NCBI GenBank assembly: GCA_963422445.2
Contig: CAXXOV010000001.1
Span: 124,001-188,000, forward strand
Reading direction: 5' to 3'
Source of the DNA: G963422445 sp963422445
Lineage (GTDB): Bacteria > Pseudomonadota > Alphaproteobacteria > Thalassobaculales > Thalassobaculaceae
Length of the DNA stretch: 64,000 nt
The position numbers and the translations under genes were made by a program. Each line of letters starts with the position of its first letter. Position 1 is the first letter of the stretch. Of the stretch, positions 9,922-20,206 are shown piece by piece. The notes below the pieces were generated by a model. It did no database searches and was not told the origin of the DNA. It saw only the letters and a program-made list of their open reading frames with translations.

Positions 9922-11140
9922 CCAAGCGCGCTCCAAATTGACTCACCATCCCAATATGTTGGGGTGACGGTCCGGACGACCTTCATAGACTGTGGTGATC
10001 GACTCACCAGCGCCGGAGGATGACGATGAGTGCGGCAACGCCGATAACCTGGACGGCACACACAGCGGACGAGCTCCACGCGCTTTCGAGGCACTGCGGG
10101 GACGCGAAGCAAGCGTCGCGCGCGCGTGCGCTCGCCATGATCATGGAGGGTGCGTCTCGCACGGAGGCGGCTCGGGCGCAGGGCATGGAGCTTCAAATCC
10201 TGCGCGACTGGGTGTTGCGCTACAACACGGAGGGCTTCGACGGCCTCGCGGATCTCCCGCGCGGCGGGAGCGAGGGCCGGTTGACGGACGCGCAGATCGC
10301 CGAGATCGGCGCCTGGATCGAGGCGGGTCCCGAGCTTGAGCGGGACGGTGTGACGCGCTGGCGCGTTCAGGACATCTTACGGAAAATCGAGGAGGCCTTC
10401 GGGGTCATCTATACGGAGAGCGGTGCCCGTATGATGCTCCGAAGGGCCGGGTTTCGCTTTGTCTCGGGGCGGCCGGTCCACCCCAAAGCCGACGCGGAGC
10501 GGCAGAGGTCGTTCGTGGCGGAGTTCGAGGCACAGTTGACGTCGGCGCTCAGCTCTGAGGCGCTGGCGGGTCCGATAGAAATCTGGTTCCAGGACGAAGC
10601 GCGCATCGGCCAGAAGGGGATGACGACACGGGTCTGGGCGAATGGGAAGCAGCGTCCGCGCATCCTGCGCGACCATCGCTATGGCTACGTCTATCTGTTC
10701 GGCGCCACCTGCGCAGAGCGCGGCGTCGGCATCGCCCACGTGGCGGACAGGGCGAACACGGCGTCGATGAACGAGCATCTGGCGGCGATCGGCGCGGCCG
10801 TGGCGCCGGGTGCGCACGGCGTGATTGTGCTGGACGGGGCGGGCTGGCATCGCTCGGGCGACCTTCTCGTTCCCCCCAACCTGACGCTCGTGCATCTGCC
10901 GCCCTACAGTCCGGAACTCAATCCGATGGAGCAGATCATTCTGTTCCTGAAATCGAACCGCTTCGCCAACCGCGTGTTCAAGGATGTCTCCGCCCTGAGG
11001 GACGCCTGCTGGACGGGGTGGCAATGGCTGACCGACCAGCCCGACGTCATCACCAATACGACCCGGCGCAGCTGGGCCGTAGCCCCATCGTGCTGATCCC
11101 GATGCCTCACTGTATCGGTTCATATGACTTGCGTTTGGTA
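9922..11140. mobile_element. IS630-family insertion sequence nested in the IS4-type element
   Basis: The ends resemble each other as inverted repeats (TACCAAGCGC at the left, complement of the right end TACCAAACGC) and lie at TA/TTA, the expected IS630 target. It splits the surrounding transposase gene into 9713-9918 and 11141-13225. End coordinates are approximate by a few bases. Confidence 0.75.
10026..11096 (+). CDS. IS630-family transposase
   Basis: An intact gene of about 356 residues starting at ATG 10026 behind GGAGGATG (an in-frame TTG at 10020 is an alternative). The front half is a helix-turn-helix region with the EAARAQGMELQILRDWVLRY block. The DDE core has the first Asp in IEIWFQDEARIGQKG, the second in GVIVLDGAGWH and the Glu in PYSPELNPMEQ, spaced as usual for IS630. 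The length is normal for the family and no lesion was seen, so this copy could be active. It is unrelated in detail to the IS630 fragment at 1-613. Confidence 0.9.
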   Translation: MSAATPITWTAHTADELHALSRHCGDAKQASRARALAMIMEGASRTEAARAQGMELQILRDWVLRYNTEGFDGLADLPRGGSEGRLTDAQIAEIGAWIEAGPELERDGVTRWRVQDILRKIEEAFGVIYTESGARMMLRRAGFRFVSGRPVHPKADAERQRSFVAEFEAQLTSALSSEALAGPIEIWFQDEARIGQKGMTTRVWANGKQRPRILRDHRYGYVYLFGATCAERGVGIAHVADRANTASMNEHLAAIGAAVAPGAHGVIVLDGAGWHRSGDLLVPPNLTLVHLPPYSPELNPMEQIILFLKSNRFANRVFKDVSALRDACWTGWQWLTDQPDVITNTTRRSWAVAPSC

Positions 11141-13225
11141 TTAGAGGACGTTGATTTCGTGCTCGGTGAAGCGCTCGCGCGCGGGCATGTGAGGCTTGTC
11201 GCGGGCGAGGCGTTCGAGGTCCATGACGCGCCATGCGGTGACGCCGTCGAAGGCGAGACACTTTCGCAGGTCGTCGGCGTCGTCGAGCCTGCGATCCTCG
11301 ACGCGGGTGCCGACCTTGAGGATCCTGAAGTATTCCTCGACGGTCCAGCGCGCCTCGTACCAGGCAACGATGCGCCGGGCGTTGTCGATGTCGGCCTCGC
11401 CCTCGGTGGTGAGCAAGAGCCAGTGGAGCGGCTTGCAGCGCTTCGGCGGGTCGGGTTCCTGGACCGAGACGGCGAGCATGGGCAGCGGCGCCTGGTTGGC
11501 CCTGTTCCTCGGCGGCGCGAGTTCGACGCCGGCGGCGCGCAGGTCGAGGCGGGCCTTGCGCCTGCGGCGTCTGCGGGGACCGCCGCAGGGGAGGAGTTCG
11601 ATGGTTTTCGTCCCCAGCACCGGCTGCGCCGCCACGACGTCCCACAAGTCCGGTGTCTTGCCGTCGACGACAGCCCGGCGCTGCCGGCCGCGGTCGGAGC
11701 GGATCAACAGCCCGTCGCCGCTCTCGCGCGCCTTGCAGAACATCTCCCATATGTCGCCCTCACGGTCGCAGACCGTGACCACGCGGGTGTCGGGACAGGC
11801 CATCGCGAGCTGCCCGGCGCTCTCGAGCCGGCGCAGCCAGCGCACGCTCTCCGGCTCGGCCTCGCCGGCCGCGTCCGCGCCGTCGCGCTGGGTGGCGTTG
11901 AGTTCGAACACCCCGAGCGGACGCCGGGTTTCGCTGATCGCAAGCCCGACATGGGCGAGGATCCCCCTTGTTCCCGAGCCGCCGCCGCCGAGGTCCACCA
12001 GGCCCGTGGTCTTGCGGTGGCCGTTGTAGTTCAGCGTCGTGGTGTCCTGGATGGCGAGGACCACCGGCTCCAGCCGGCAGCGCTCGACCGTCGCCTCGCG
12101 GTGGGGTTGAAGAATGTCGTCCATCTTGATCCTGTCGTTGGACAGCAGCCGGTAGGCGGCCTTCTGCTCCGCCTCTGCGGGGAAGATCACGGGCAGGGAC
12201 GCACCGGGGGCATTCTCCCATGCCCGGCCCATCGCCAACAGCCGCTTGCGCAGGCGGCCGTCGGGATGCGAGCTGCGGCCGTACTCGAAGTCGGCCCAGT
12301 CCGCGCCTTTGACCCGGCAGGGCTCGGGCGTCGTGCCGAGGATGGGCGCCGGCTCCCGGCACAAGGCGTCCCGCCAGCCCTCGGCCAAGGGCTTGATCCA
12401 CACCGATTTCGGCGCCGCCGCGCGGCGCCCCGGCGGAGACCCCGAGGTCCGCTCGGCGCAACACTTCCAGCCCGCCGCGCGGTAGCAGGTGCCGCGCCGC
12501 TCGGGACCCACATAAGTGTAGGCGGCCAACGGCACGGCCCCATGCGCCGCCGGCCAGTCGCCGGCCAGGCGCGCCGTCGACAGCGCCAGCACATGCGACG
12601 CCAGATTGTCGACCCGGACGCCGGGCAGCAGGAGAAAGCGATGCTGGTTGACCAGCTGCGTCAGGTTGGCGACCCGCGCCGCAGCCGACCAGCCGATGAA
12701 GGCGTCGCGGGCCGCCTGATGCCAGCTCGCGGCGCAGAAGCCGATGCCGCCAAGGCGGCCGTGAACCGACGAAACGATCCACCAGTTCAGCACCGCACCC
12801 GGCCTTCGCGACCACCCCTGCGGATGATGGCTCTCCATCATCTCCCGCCACGAGCGCTTGTCCGCCGCATCGCCGACCGGGACCAGCGTGACCTCCCCAA
12901 GCTCCGACAGCCCGCACCTCAGTTCCAGGTCCGGATAGCCCCGCTCGACCTCGCCGCCCACCGTTCCCGGCGTCCGGCACGGCATCGCCCGCGCCTCGGG
13001 CAACGAAATGCCCACCTTGTCCGCCAGCCGCGACAGAGCCTTGCTCGCTTGGGCAAGACACGGAACGCCCCGAGGGTTGCGCCAGTTCTCGCGCTCGCAC
13101 AACGCGCGCGCCAGCGAATGGCGCGTCCGGCCCGTCTCGCCGGACGCCCCCTTCAGCCACTCAATCGTACCGGCGCTGAAATGCCGAAGCCCAATCTGCA
13201 TGCCCAGAACATGCAGAACCGGCAT
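11141..13225 (-). pseudogene. IS4-type transposase with N-terminal DruA-like (DUF4338) domain, interrupted
   Basis: A 694-codon frame from ATG 13225. Residues about 90-260 match the DUF4338/DruA type: YPDLELRCGLSELGEVTLV, the GFCAASWHQAARDAFIGW block, LLPGVRVDNLASHVLA, GPERRGTCYRAAGWKCC. The rest is an IS4/Tn5-like DDE transposase: the first Asp in VVLAIQDTTTLNYNGH, VVTVCDREGDIWEMF, and the Y-(2)-R-(3)-E-(6)-K signature in YEARWTVEEYFRILKVG. The frame ends at HEINVL with a TAA at the IS630 boundary; the remaining tail is at 9713-9918. DruA-like domains are known both fused to IS4 transposases and as a component of Druantia anti-phage loci; here the transposase fusion is clear. Confidence 0.85.
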
Positions 13226-13262
13226 TACCTTGTTAACTGTGTCCTATTGAAAGCCCCCCGGC

Positions 13263-13540
13263 GCCGTAGCGCAGGGCGGAAACGGCGGGAGGCGGCCCGA
13301 ATGCGCCGCCGGGGCCAGCCTGACGGCTACCCGTCGCACCCGAGCGCGGTGGAGATGGATCCAGTGCGGGTCTGGCAGGCGCGGCGGGGCTCGACGACCC
13401 GGTCGGCCACGGCCTCTCTCCGGTGTTATGGCGCAAGCGGCCGGATCTGTCCGGATGACCTGCACGCCCCCGGCGACTGCACAACGCTCGACGCCAATAC
13501 CACCTATTGGGTGAGTTTTCACGAGGGAGCTGCCGATCCT
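13263..13540. other. Non-coding stretch between the IS4-type element and the IS66 fragment
   Basis: It continues the DNA that followed the recombinase gene at 8494 before the IS4-type insertion. Open frames exist on both strands, but none has a family resemblance; I see no gene. Confidence 0.35.
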
Positions 13541-14144
13541 CCGGCAGGAAGTGGGCGTGCTGACGACAGACCGCCACCCCGGCGATGCGCGGGCCGTACT
13601 GCACCGGCGCCGACACCCCGCCGGGGAACGCCGCCCGCGTCACCGTCCCGCAATGCCCGCAGCACCTGGCATGCGCCCGGCGCCCGGTCACCTCCAGCGG
13701 ACGCGGCTCGGGCAGATCGAACACCTGGCGGGCAATCGGCGGTCCCGCCCTGGCCGCGTCCGAAAGCGGCGAACCGCATCCCTCGCAGGAAGAAGGCACA
13801 TGGTCCTTCACCCGATCCGGGTGATCGGCGCGGCGCAGCGTCTTGCCCTTGTGGCCCGGCTGGCCACCGGGCTTGCGGCCCGATTTGCCGCGCAGGCTTC
13901 GGGTTCGCCGCTTCGACTTCGGCTTCTTCAGCCCATCGCCCGAAGGCGGCTTGCCGCTGTTGCCGCTGTCGAGGCGGCGCTCCAACTCCTCGATGCGCCT
14001 GACGAGACGCGTGGCCTGCTCTTCCAGCCGCGCGTTCTGCTGCCGAAGCCATGCGTTCTCCTCCCGAAGCCGGGCGATCTTCTGTACGGGCGTTTCGGGC
14101 GATGCTCCCGTCGAAGGGCCGCGCGGCGACCCGGGATTGCTCAT
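13541..14144 (-). pseudogene. tnpC: IS66 transposase TnpC, N-terminal fragment
   Basis: From ATG 14144 the frame has the leucine-rich coiled coil (LREENAWLRQQNARLEEQATR), the NSGKPPSGDGLKKPK motif, a zinc-binding region with CEGCG and CCGHCG pairs, and the YGPRIAG block before QHAHFLPEDR. The DDE domain that should follow is absent: the sequence departs from IS66 immediately after LPEDR. It is therefore only the first 40 percent of TnpC. No tnpA or tnpB lies next to it. Confidence 0.8.
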
Positions 14145-14361
14145 GTCGTCGTTGAGGCAGTTCCCGCAACTCCCGTCAAGCCCCTCGCGTCAGTTCCGTG
14201 CGAACCGCGCCTCAACTCTCTGGCCCAAAATGACAAATCAGACCACCTGGACAGTTACGAAAAATCTCGGGTCAGACGGAGCCCTTGAGCACAAAGGGAC
14301 TCGCCACAGCGCACACGCCTCATCTTTATAATAGGCTCAATTCGTGAATCGTAGGCATAGT

Positions 14362-15859
14362 GAGCTTCTTGCAAAATTGCCGGCCCGACCGGTTTTTTGC
14401 CTTCTCGAGGCTGATTTTGTTGTCGAGGGCCTGGGTTTCGGGGGCACCTCGTGGTATGTTGTGTTTCCACAACAACAAGATACCGAGGAGGTGACCCCGA
14501 TGACCCTTGGCTCGACCCTATCCGATCTCTGGCGCCGATTTCAAGGGGACCTTTTCCCTGCGTTGGCCGAGGCGGTCGGTCCTCTCCTCGAGACGCACAA
14601 GCGTTTCGTGACAGCTCTCGATCTCGTCAAGGTGGAGGGCTTCGTCGATGGGGTGTGGACCGGTCCGGGTCGGCCCCGGGAGGATCGCCAGGCGCTGGCC
14701 CGTGGCTTCATCGCCAAGGCGGTATGGGATCTGCCGACGACCCGCCACCTGATCGACAGGCTCAAGGTGGACCCGACGTTGCGCCGACTGTGCGGCTGGT
14801 CGCGTGTCGCGGAGATCCCGAGTGAAGCGACGTTTTCGCGGGCGTTTGCCGAATTTTCGCAGTCCCGTCTTCCGGAGAGGATGCACGCGGCTCTGGTTGC
14901 AGAGACACTGGGCGATGCGCTCATCGGCCACGTGTCGCGGGACTCGACGGCCATCGAGGCCCGGGAGACGCCGGCCCCGAAGCCGAAGGCCAGGACGCCG
15001 AACCGCAAGCGCGGCCGGCCCCGCAAGGGCGAGGAGAGGACGAAGGAGCCTGGGCGTCTCGAACAGCAAGCGAACGGGATGGATCTCGATGAGATGCTCG
15101 ACGCGCTGCCGAAGGTCTGCGATCACGGGGCAAAGAAGACTGCCAAAGGGGTCATGGAGGCTTGGCGCGGTTACAAGCTGCATATCGACACAGCAGACTG
15201 CGGGGTGCCGCTGAGTACCGTCCTCACCTCGGCATCCGTCCATGACAGCCAGGTCGCGATCCCGCTGGCGATGATGACCGCCGGGCGTGTGACCAATCTC
15301 TACGATCTCATGGACGCGGCCTATGATGCCAGAGAGATCTACCAGATGAGCGAACGGCTTGGCCATGTGCCGATCATCGATGTCAATCCGCGCCGGGACA
15401 AGGACCTCAAGGAGGAGCGAGACCGAGAGGCCCGGGCCCGGCGTGCAATAGGCCATGTCGATCCCGAGACCGTGCGGTTCCGGATCCGGTCCGGTGTCGA
15501 GAGGACCAACGCCCGCCTCAAGGATGAGTTTGGCGGGCGCCATGTCCGCGTCCGTGGATATTCCAAGGTCGCCTGCCATCTCATGTTCGGCATCCTGGCC
15601 CTGGCGGCTGACCAGTTGATACGTCTCGCCGCCCCATAGCGCGGCTCCGACAACGCATACCGACCCTTCGCGGCCCTCTCGAAGAGAGGGACCCGGAGAG
15701 GCGTGTCCCGATGTCCGCAAAGGTCCCTGTTTGTTCTCATCGTCTCTGATGAGACACCGAGAATCCATGGATTCCGACCTCCAGGTGCAGAGGTGAACGG
15801 AAGCAACCGACCGATCCGGGCTCACCGGACCCTGGGGACAGGAATTTTGCAAGAGGTTC
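14362..15859. mobile_element. Intact DUF772/DDE insertion sequence
   Basis: About 1.5 kb with inverted ends GAGCTTCTTGCAAAATT (left) and AATTTTGCAAGAGGTTC (right). Its right end equals the end of the truncated copy at 998. A 220-bp non-coding tail follows the gene and contains two hairpin-prone stretches (around 15685 and 15745). The left flank at 14335-14356 resembles the terminus of the small element at 23581-23793. Confidence 0.75.
14500..15639 (+). CDS. DUF772/DDE transposase (IS5/IS1182-like)
   Basis: Start at ATG 14500 behind GAGGAGG; 379 residues. Residues about 40-140 form the DUF772 helical region (LVKVEGFVDGVWTGPGRP, AVWDLPTTRHLIDRL). The DDE domain shows the first Asp in GHVSRDSTAIEARE, a basic low-complexity insert, KGVMEAWRGYKLHIDTADC, the second Asp in YDLMDAAYDAREI and the Glu in RSGVERTNARLKDEFGGRH. 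The frame is uninterrupted and flanked by both element ends, so it is plausibly active. The truncated copy at 1217-1723 is nearly identical, pointing to recent transposition. Confidence 0.85.
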   Translation: MTLGSTLSDLWRRFQGDLFPALAEAVGPLLETHKRFVTALDLVKVEGFVDGVWTGPGRPREDRQALARGFIAKAVWDLPTTRHLIDRLKVDPTLRRLCGWSRVAEIPSEATFSRAFAEFSQSRLPERMHAALVAETLGDALIGHVSRDSTAIEARETPAPKPKARTPNRKRGRPRKGEERTKEPGRLEQQANGMDLDEMLDALPKVCDHGAKKTAKGVMEAWRGYKLHIDTADCGVPLSTVLTSASVHDSQVAIPLAMMTAGRVTNLYDLMDAAYDAREIYQMSERLGHVPIIDVNPRRDKDLKEERDREARARRAIGHVDPETVRFRIRSGVERTNARLKDEFGGRHVRVRGYSKVACHLMFGILALAADQLIRLAAP

Positions 15860-16016
15860 TAGTGACAGGGTCTTTGCGGATTCGCCCTGGAGATCGGAGA
15901 GATGGATCACGTCCCAGGTTGGCACTTTTTTTGTTCCGCTGTCCTTTATCGCTTTGATATGGGTCGATATTTTTCTCGGCCGATTTCAACATGGCCCGAC
16001 ATTTTGTTGGATTCTG

Positions 16017-17848
16017 TCAGCGCGTCAGGCGGGCCCTCCTGCGGTGGATGGCGGGTTCCACGCCCGCCGCCGAGGAGATGTCGGCACCCTCGGCGGCCGG
16101 GCGCGTGTCCTGGCGGTTGACGATCAACGTGCCGTCGGTCTGGCGCAGGCGCGTGGTGATCCGCACCCAGGTCCGCATACCGTCGCGGACCGATGCCCAG
16201 CCCTTGTGGATGCCCCGCGCGGCCAGCCGGGTACGGATCAGATGCACGGCGTGATAGGCCAGCACCGCGATCAGCAGGTGGGCCGCGATGCGACGGTCGA
16301 GCTGGTGCCAGATCGGGCGAAGGCCGAGTTCGGATTTCAGGCTGCGGAAGGTGGCCTCGATGTCGGTGATGCGCCAGTACGTCCGAAGGATCGTCTCGAT
16401 ATCCCAGTCGATGGGCTGGTGCGCAGCACATAGGCGCCGGCGCCCTCATCGGCCTCGTCGTATAGCGGCCTGCGCTTGAAGCGAACGGCAGACGCGTTGG
16501 CGCCGGTGTCCGCCTTCTCGACCGTGATCTCGTAGTGCCTGGCGACCGCGGAGAAGCGCTGCTTGAGGCGGCCGACGCTCTCCAGCACCCTGTCGTGGCG
16601 CTTGAGGCGGCCCTTGACCGGCAGGCCGCCGTGGAGCCTTTCCAGCGCCGCCTCGAAGCGGTTCCGCCTCAGGCCGAGGATTGCGTTCTCGGCCTTCTTC
16701 TTGCCCTCGCTGACGACGTAGAGCCGCGCCTCGCCGTCCTCGCTTGCGAGGCGCCAGGCGCGCACCTCTTGGCGCGCGCTGGTGATCAGCAGCGCCTCGG
16801 GCCCGCCCTCGGGCGGCGCAGGCCTGGCACCGCGGCTGACCGCGATCCAGTCGTAGCCCCGCTCGCCCAGCCACGCGACGTTCTCCTCGGTGGCGATGCC
16901 GGCGTCCATGACCACCGTGGGCTTCGGCGCCGTGCCGCCGCACACCGCCTCGAGCCTGGCCAGCGCGTCCTCCAGCGTGCCCGGCTCGCTGACGTTGCCG
17001 GGCAGGATCTCGCAACTGCGCGGGAAGCCTGCGCCGTCGAGCGCCAGCGCGAGCGTGATCAGCGGACAGTCGGCGCGCTTCTGCTTGGAGCGCCCGAAGC
17101 GGGGAAGCTCGCCGTGCGCGTGGCCGTGGTAGTGAACGTTGGTGAGGTCGTAGAAGGCGATGGTGTCGGGGATGTCGAGCAGCGAGCGCTCACGGCTGAA
17201 CAGCTCCCGCTGGATGGCGGCGCGGTGGCGCCAGAGGAGGTCGCCGATGCGGTAGAGCGTCTTGCGCCGCAGTGCCTTGCGGTCGCCCTCCAGGTCGAGA
17301 AGTTCGGCGGTCGCACTGTCGCGGCGCAGCCAGCGGCTGGTCTCCCGCTCGCTGGCGGGATGGACCATCCTGGCGACGACCAGCGCGCTCGCGATGCGCC
17401 CTTCGCGGCCCTTGATGCCCAGGTCGTGGAGGATGTCGGCGAAGCCGAGATCGTCGAGGACCTTGAGGCACAGGCGCTCGCAGCCGACCGTGCGCGGGGT
17501 CTCGTGCTCCAGGGTATCGAGGTCGACGGTGGCGATGTCGGGCTGGCGCGCCTCTTCCTGCACCGCTTCGGTGCGGAACCCCCTGGCCCTGAGCTTGGCG
17601 ACGATGTCCTCGGCTGCGGCCTGCACGTCCGGCGCGGCTTGGAGCAGCGGCGGGCGGCCGTGGAGCAGCGCCTCGGCGAGTTCGGTGACCTCCTTCCACC
17701 TCTCGCGCGGGATCGGATCGTGGGTGCCGAGATTGAGCAGCGTCCTGTGGCGCACCCTGTCGCCGACGCGCTGGGAGAGCATCAGCCTGTGGCTTCGCAC
17801 GGGCTTGCCGTCCTTCTCGGTGTGGGTCTTGGTGGCCTTGATGTACAT
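16017..17848 (-). pseudogene. IS1634-family transposase, single frameshift near its end
   Basis: The start is ATG 17848 (MYIKATKTHTEKDGK), the usual N-terminus of IS1634 transposases. The frame includes RTLLNLGTHDPIP, the catalytic-type blocks DTIAFYDLTNVHYHG and PTVVMDAGIATEENV, and YDEADEGAGAYVLRTS, then shifts by one base near 16415. In the next frame it continues with WDIETILRTYWRITDIEATF and AYHAVHLIRTRLAARGI to a TGA at 16017. IS1634 products are normally about 550-600 residues, which the joined frame matches. Terminal repeats could not be located by eye. Confidence 0.8.
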
Positions 17849-18282
17849 GGCGCAGGCGAAGGGTTGGCGATGTGTTGCGCAGACACGCTCGCCGGCGCGC
17901 CTGGCAAGGGGGATATCGACGCAACGACAAAGTCCTGGCCCCACAAACGACTTCCGGGCGCCCACATCCGACATATAGAAGTTCAGGCGATGGCAGAGAC
18001 CAGTATATGGTGTTCTCAGGCCGCAAACATCCCCCGATCAGGCACGGTCAGTGGAAAAAACTGCCAACTTGGGCTATCAGGAATCGCTGGTCAAAGGCTT
18101 GCGGCTCTGGCTTGTCGGCCAACCCAACGCCGCAGATTTCTTCCGCGGCCCCACAGGCTTTGCGGAACGGGCCACGGCCGCTGTCGTAGTCATGCGCACG
18201 ACAGCGCACGTCAGTACGTGTGTGTCGTCAACCTATTGATTTTACTATATGTTTCAGGTTGCGGTGTACAATAGTTCATCTT
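17849..18282. other. Non-coding stretch before the transfer genes
   Basis: About 430 bases. A short open frame at 18051-18239 has no recognised family. AT-rich sequence around 18225-18285 (TTGATTTTACTATATG) precedes the TraD-like frame and could hold a promoter, but no clear -35/-10 pair is asserted. Confidence 0.35.
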
Positions 18283-19080
18283 ATGTTCGAATCAGGAGCT
18301 ACCAGGAATGTCGGCGGTTTCCTCCGGGGCAACGGCGATGATCCGGATCTCCGTGAGGAACCGAAGCGATCCGGAAATGGCCGGAGCGAGGAGAACGCCA
18401 CCTTGGGAAACCGCGCACATCATGGACCGGGCGCCGGATGGAGATCCGTCTTCGACGCCGAGCTGTGGCGGCAAGGGCTCGTCGCGAGGATGGCGGGCGC
18501 GGGCGCGCTTGCCCGCGACACCACCGGGCATGACTGGTACGCGGCCGCCAGGCTCACGGTTGCGGACCTGATGATCGGCGTCGGCTTCGACGGGGACGCG
18601 TCCATCGAATTCCGCAACGCGGACGGCGTCATTGAAACGGTCACCCGTTCCGGTCTGACCGACAGCTACAGGGTGCGGTGGGCGCGCGAGGACATCCTGA
18701 AGTCGGCCTGGGAAGGCGCGACGCTGGAGGTCCTGTCCGGGTTCGGCGGTGCGCTGCTGTGTTTCGTGCTGGTCTGGAGACCCATGGACGATCGCCGGGG
18801 CCGGCGTCCCGCGAACGAGACGGCGCCCGAGCGGCGGCCCGAGGCGCGGGAGCGGTTGGCGTCGTTGCAGGAGAAGCCGATGTCCGATCCGCCAACGCTG
18901 CCGGTGAGTTTCGCGCCGACTCGTGCACCGACGGATCGACCGTCTGTTTCCTCGCCTCGCCTTCCCGCGAAACCGGCACCCGCCGTCACGCGGCAAGACA
19001 AGCCCGAGACCGGCAAGGACCACAAGACGGCGCCCGCCCGCCGTGAGCGGCGCAAGCGCGACTACGGACGCTGGGTCTGA
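18283..19080 (+). pseudogene. Conjugative coupling protein (TraD/TrwB-like) remnant lacking the ATPase domain
   Basis: The frame from ATG 18283 carries an N-terminal coupling-protein block (FDAELWRQGLVARMAGAG, AARLTVADLMIGVGFDGD, VRWAREDILKSAWEGA) and one hydrophobic segment near residues 160-180 (FGGALLCFVLVW). After about 190 residues it goes straight to a proline/lysine-rich tail ending RRKRDYGRWV. Coupling proteins need a RecA-like ATPase of some 400 residues between these parts; there is no Walker A or B, so an internal deletion is likely. Its TGA overlaps the relaxase ATG by one base (19078-19082), as expected for a traD-traI pair. Confidence 0.55.
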
Positions 19081-19799
19081 TGGTCGCCTCGATCGGCGCG
19101 GTGGCGAGCCCGTCGCAGGGGGCCAGCTACTACGAGAAGGACGGATACTACGCCAAGGACTCGCCCGAACACCGGGCGGCCAGTGCCTGGGCGGGCCGGG
19201 GGCGGCCGAGCTCGGCCTCGAAGGCCCGGTCGATCCCGACACGTTCAAGGCGGTGCTGGAAGGCGAAGTCCCCGACGGTTCGGGGAAACGCCTCGGCCGC
19301 CGGACCGGCGACGGCGAGATCCGCCACCGTCCCGGCCGCGATCTGACCTTCAGCGCGCCCAAGTCGGTCTCGCTGGCCGCGCTCGTCGGCGGCGACGCGC
19401 GCATCGTCGAGGCCCATGACCGGGCGGTGATGCGCGCGCTCGGTTGGTTCGAGCGGAACGCCGCCGAGACCCGGGTCCAGGATCGGGCGACCGGCCGGAT
19501 GGTCCGGGCCGGGGACCAGAAGACGGTGATCGCCAGGTTCAGGCACGAGACCTCCCGGAACCTTGATCCGGCGCTGCACACCCATTCGGTGATCGCCAAC
19601 ATGCTGCTCGGTAAAGACGGCAAGTGGCGCACCATGGCCAACGAGAGCCTCTACGCCTCCAAGATGCTGCTAGGCGCGCTCTACCGCAGCGAGCTTGCCG
19701 GGGAGCTCAAGAAGATCGGCTACGGCATCGAGCGCACCCATGCCGACGGGCGCTTCGATATCGCGGGCGTGTCGCGACACATCATAGATGCGTTCTCGA
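19080..19799 (+). pseudogene. traI: MobF relaxase (TraI/TrwC type), N-terminal relaxase domain, split by the island
   Basis: ATG 19080 starts MVASIGAVASPSQGASYY, with the N-terminal tyrosines (SYYEKDGYY) that attack oriT in MobF relaxases. A missing G in a G-run near 19190 shifts the frame; the body continues in the other frame with DLTFSAPKSVSLAAL, HDRAV and the three-His metal motif in LDPALHTHSVIAN. At 19792 the coding sequence GVSRHIIDAFS meets the island; the rest of the gene is at 45210-47499. A complete MobF relaxase would nick at oriT, stay bound to the strand and unwind DNA with its C-terminal helicase. Confidence 0.85.
19792..19799. other. Left attachment site (attL core)
   Basis: The octamer GTTCTCGA, reading AFS in the relaxase frame, marks where relaxase coding sequence ends. 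It is repeated at 45210-45217. The core may be longer with mismatches. Confidence 0.6.
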
Positions 19800-20074
19800 A
19801 ACTTCGATCTAGCGAATTTCCTGCATTTCGTGCCAAAATACCGACATAATTACAATGGGTTACAAGGCAACAGGATTCCCGCTGGTTCTTTCCAGCCAAC
19901 AATCAACACCATTGCAACACCGCGCCCCGATCGCAGTTCCGGGGGTTATTGGCGCTCTCTGGCGGCGTCCGGCGTCTCCTGTCGGCTTCCCAAACGCTAT
20001 CCGACCGGGACGGTGATGACTCGCCGCCGTCCGCGTCGATTCCTTCCCTCGGTCGGCATCGGGCGCGATTTGAT

Positions 20075-20135
20075 CGAGGCGTCGCCGCCGCGCATTGCCG
20101 ACAGCATCGGCGCCGATATCCTCCACCGCAAGCGT
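20075..20135 (+). pseudogene. Tiny relic of a tyrosine-recombinase C-terminus
   Basis: The plus strand reads RIADSIGADIL preceded by IEASPP, which matches the final helix sequence of the recombinases in this window (compare AARIAESIAADIL near 6900). Nothing upstream is recognisable. The surrounding 19800-20200 bases hold no other gene. Confidence 0.4.
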
Positions 20136-20206
20136 CTGACGGCGGCGGCGGTCCAAGCTCGCGGCATGCGCGTCATCGGCCCGTGCCGCCGGCCGGGTGC
20201 CCGATT

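Larger units (their letters stand above)
9681..13254. mobile_element. IS4-type element carrying a DruA-like/DDE transposase, interrupted by an IS630
   Basis: The ends are imperfect inverted repeats: CTATCAATCTCCCACTGCTG at the left and a right end whose complement starts CTTTCAATAGGACACAGTT; the spaced agreement is CTnTCAAT, CAC and AAGGT. The 8-bp sequence CCCCCGGC flanks both sides (9673-9680 and 13255-13262), a convincing target duplication. It landed on the last codons of the recombinase at 8494. An IS630 (about 9922-11140) lies inside its transposase gene. Confidence 0.75.

Noticed and set aside
11018..14002. A 994-codon open frame on the plus strand
   Set aside because: It is antisense to the IS4-type and IS66 transposases, has no family features, and its length follows from high GC content.
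16535..18274. A 579-codon plus-strand frame opposite IS1634
   Set aside because: The minus strand holds a recognisable IS1634 transposase; the plus frame has no motif.
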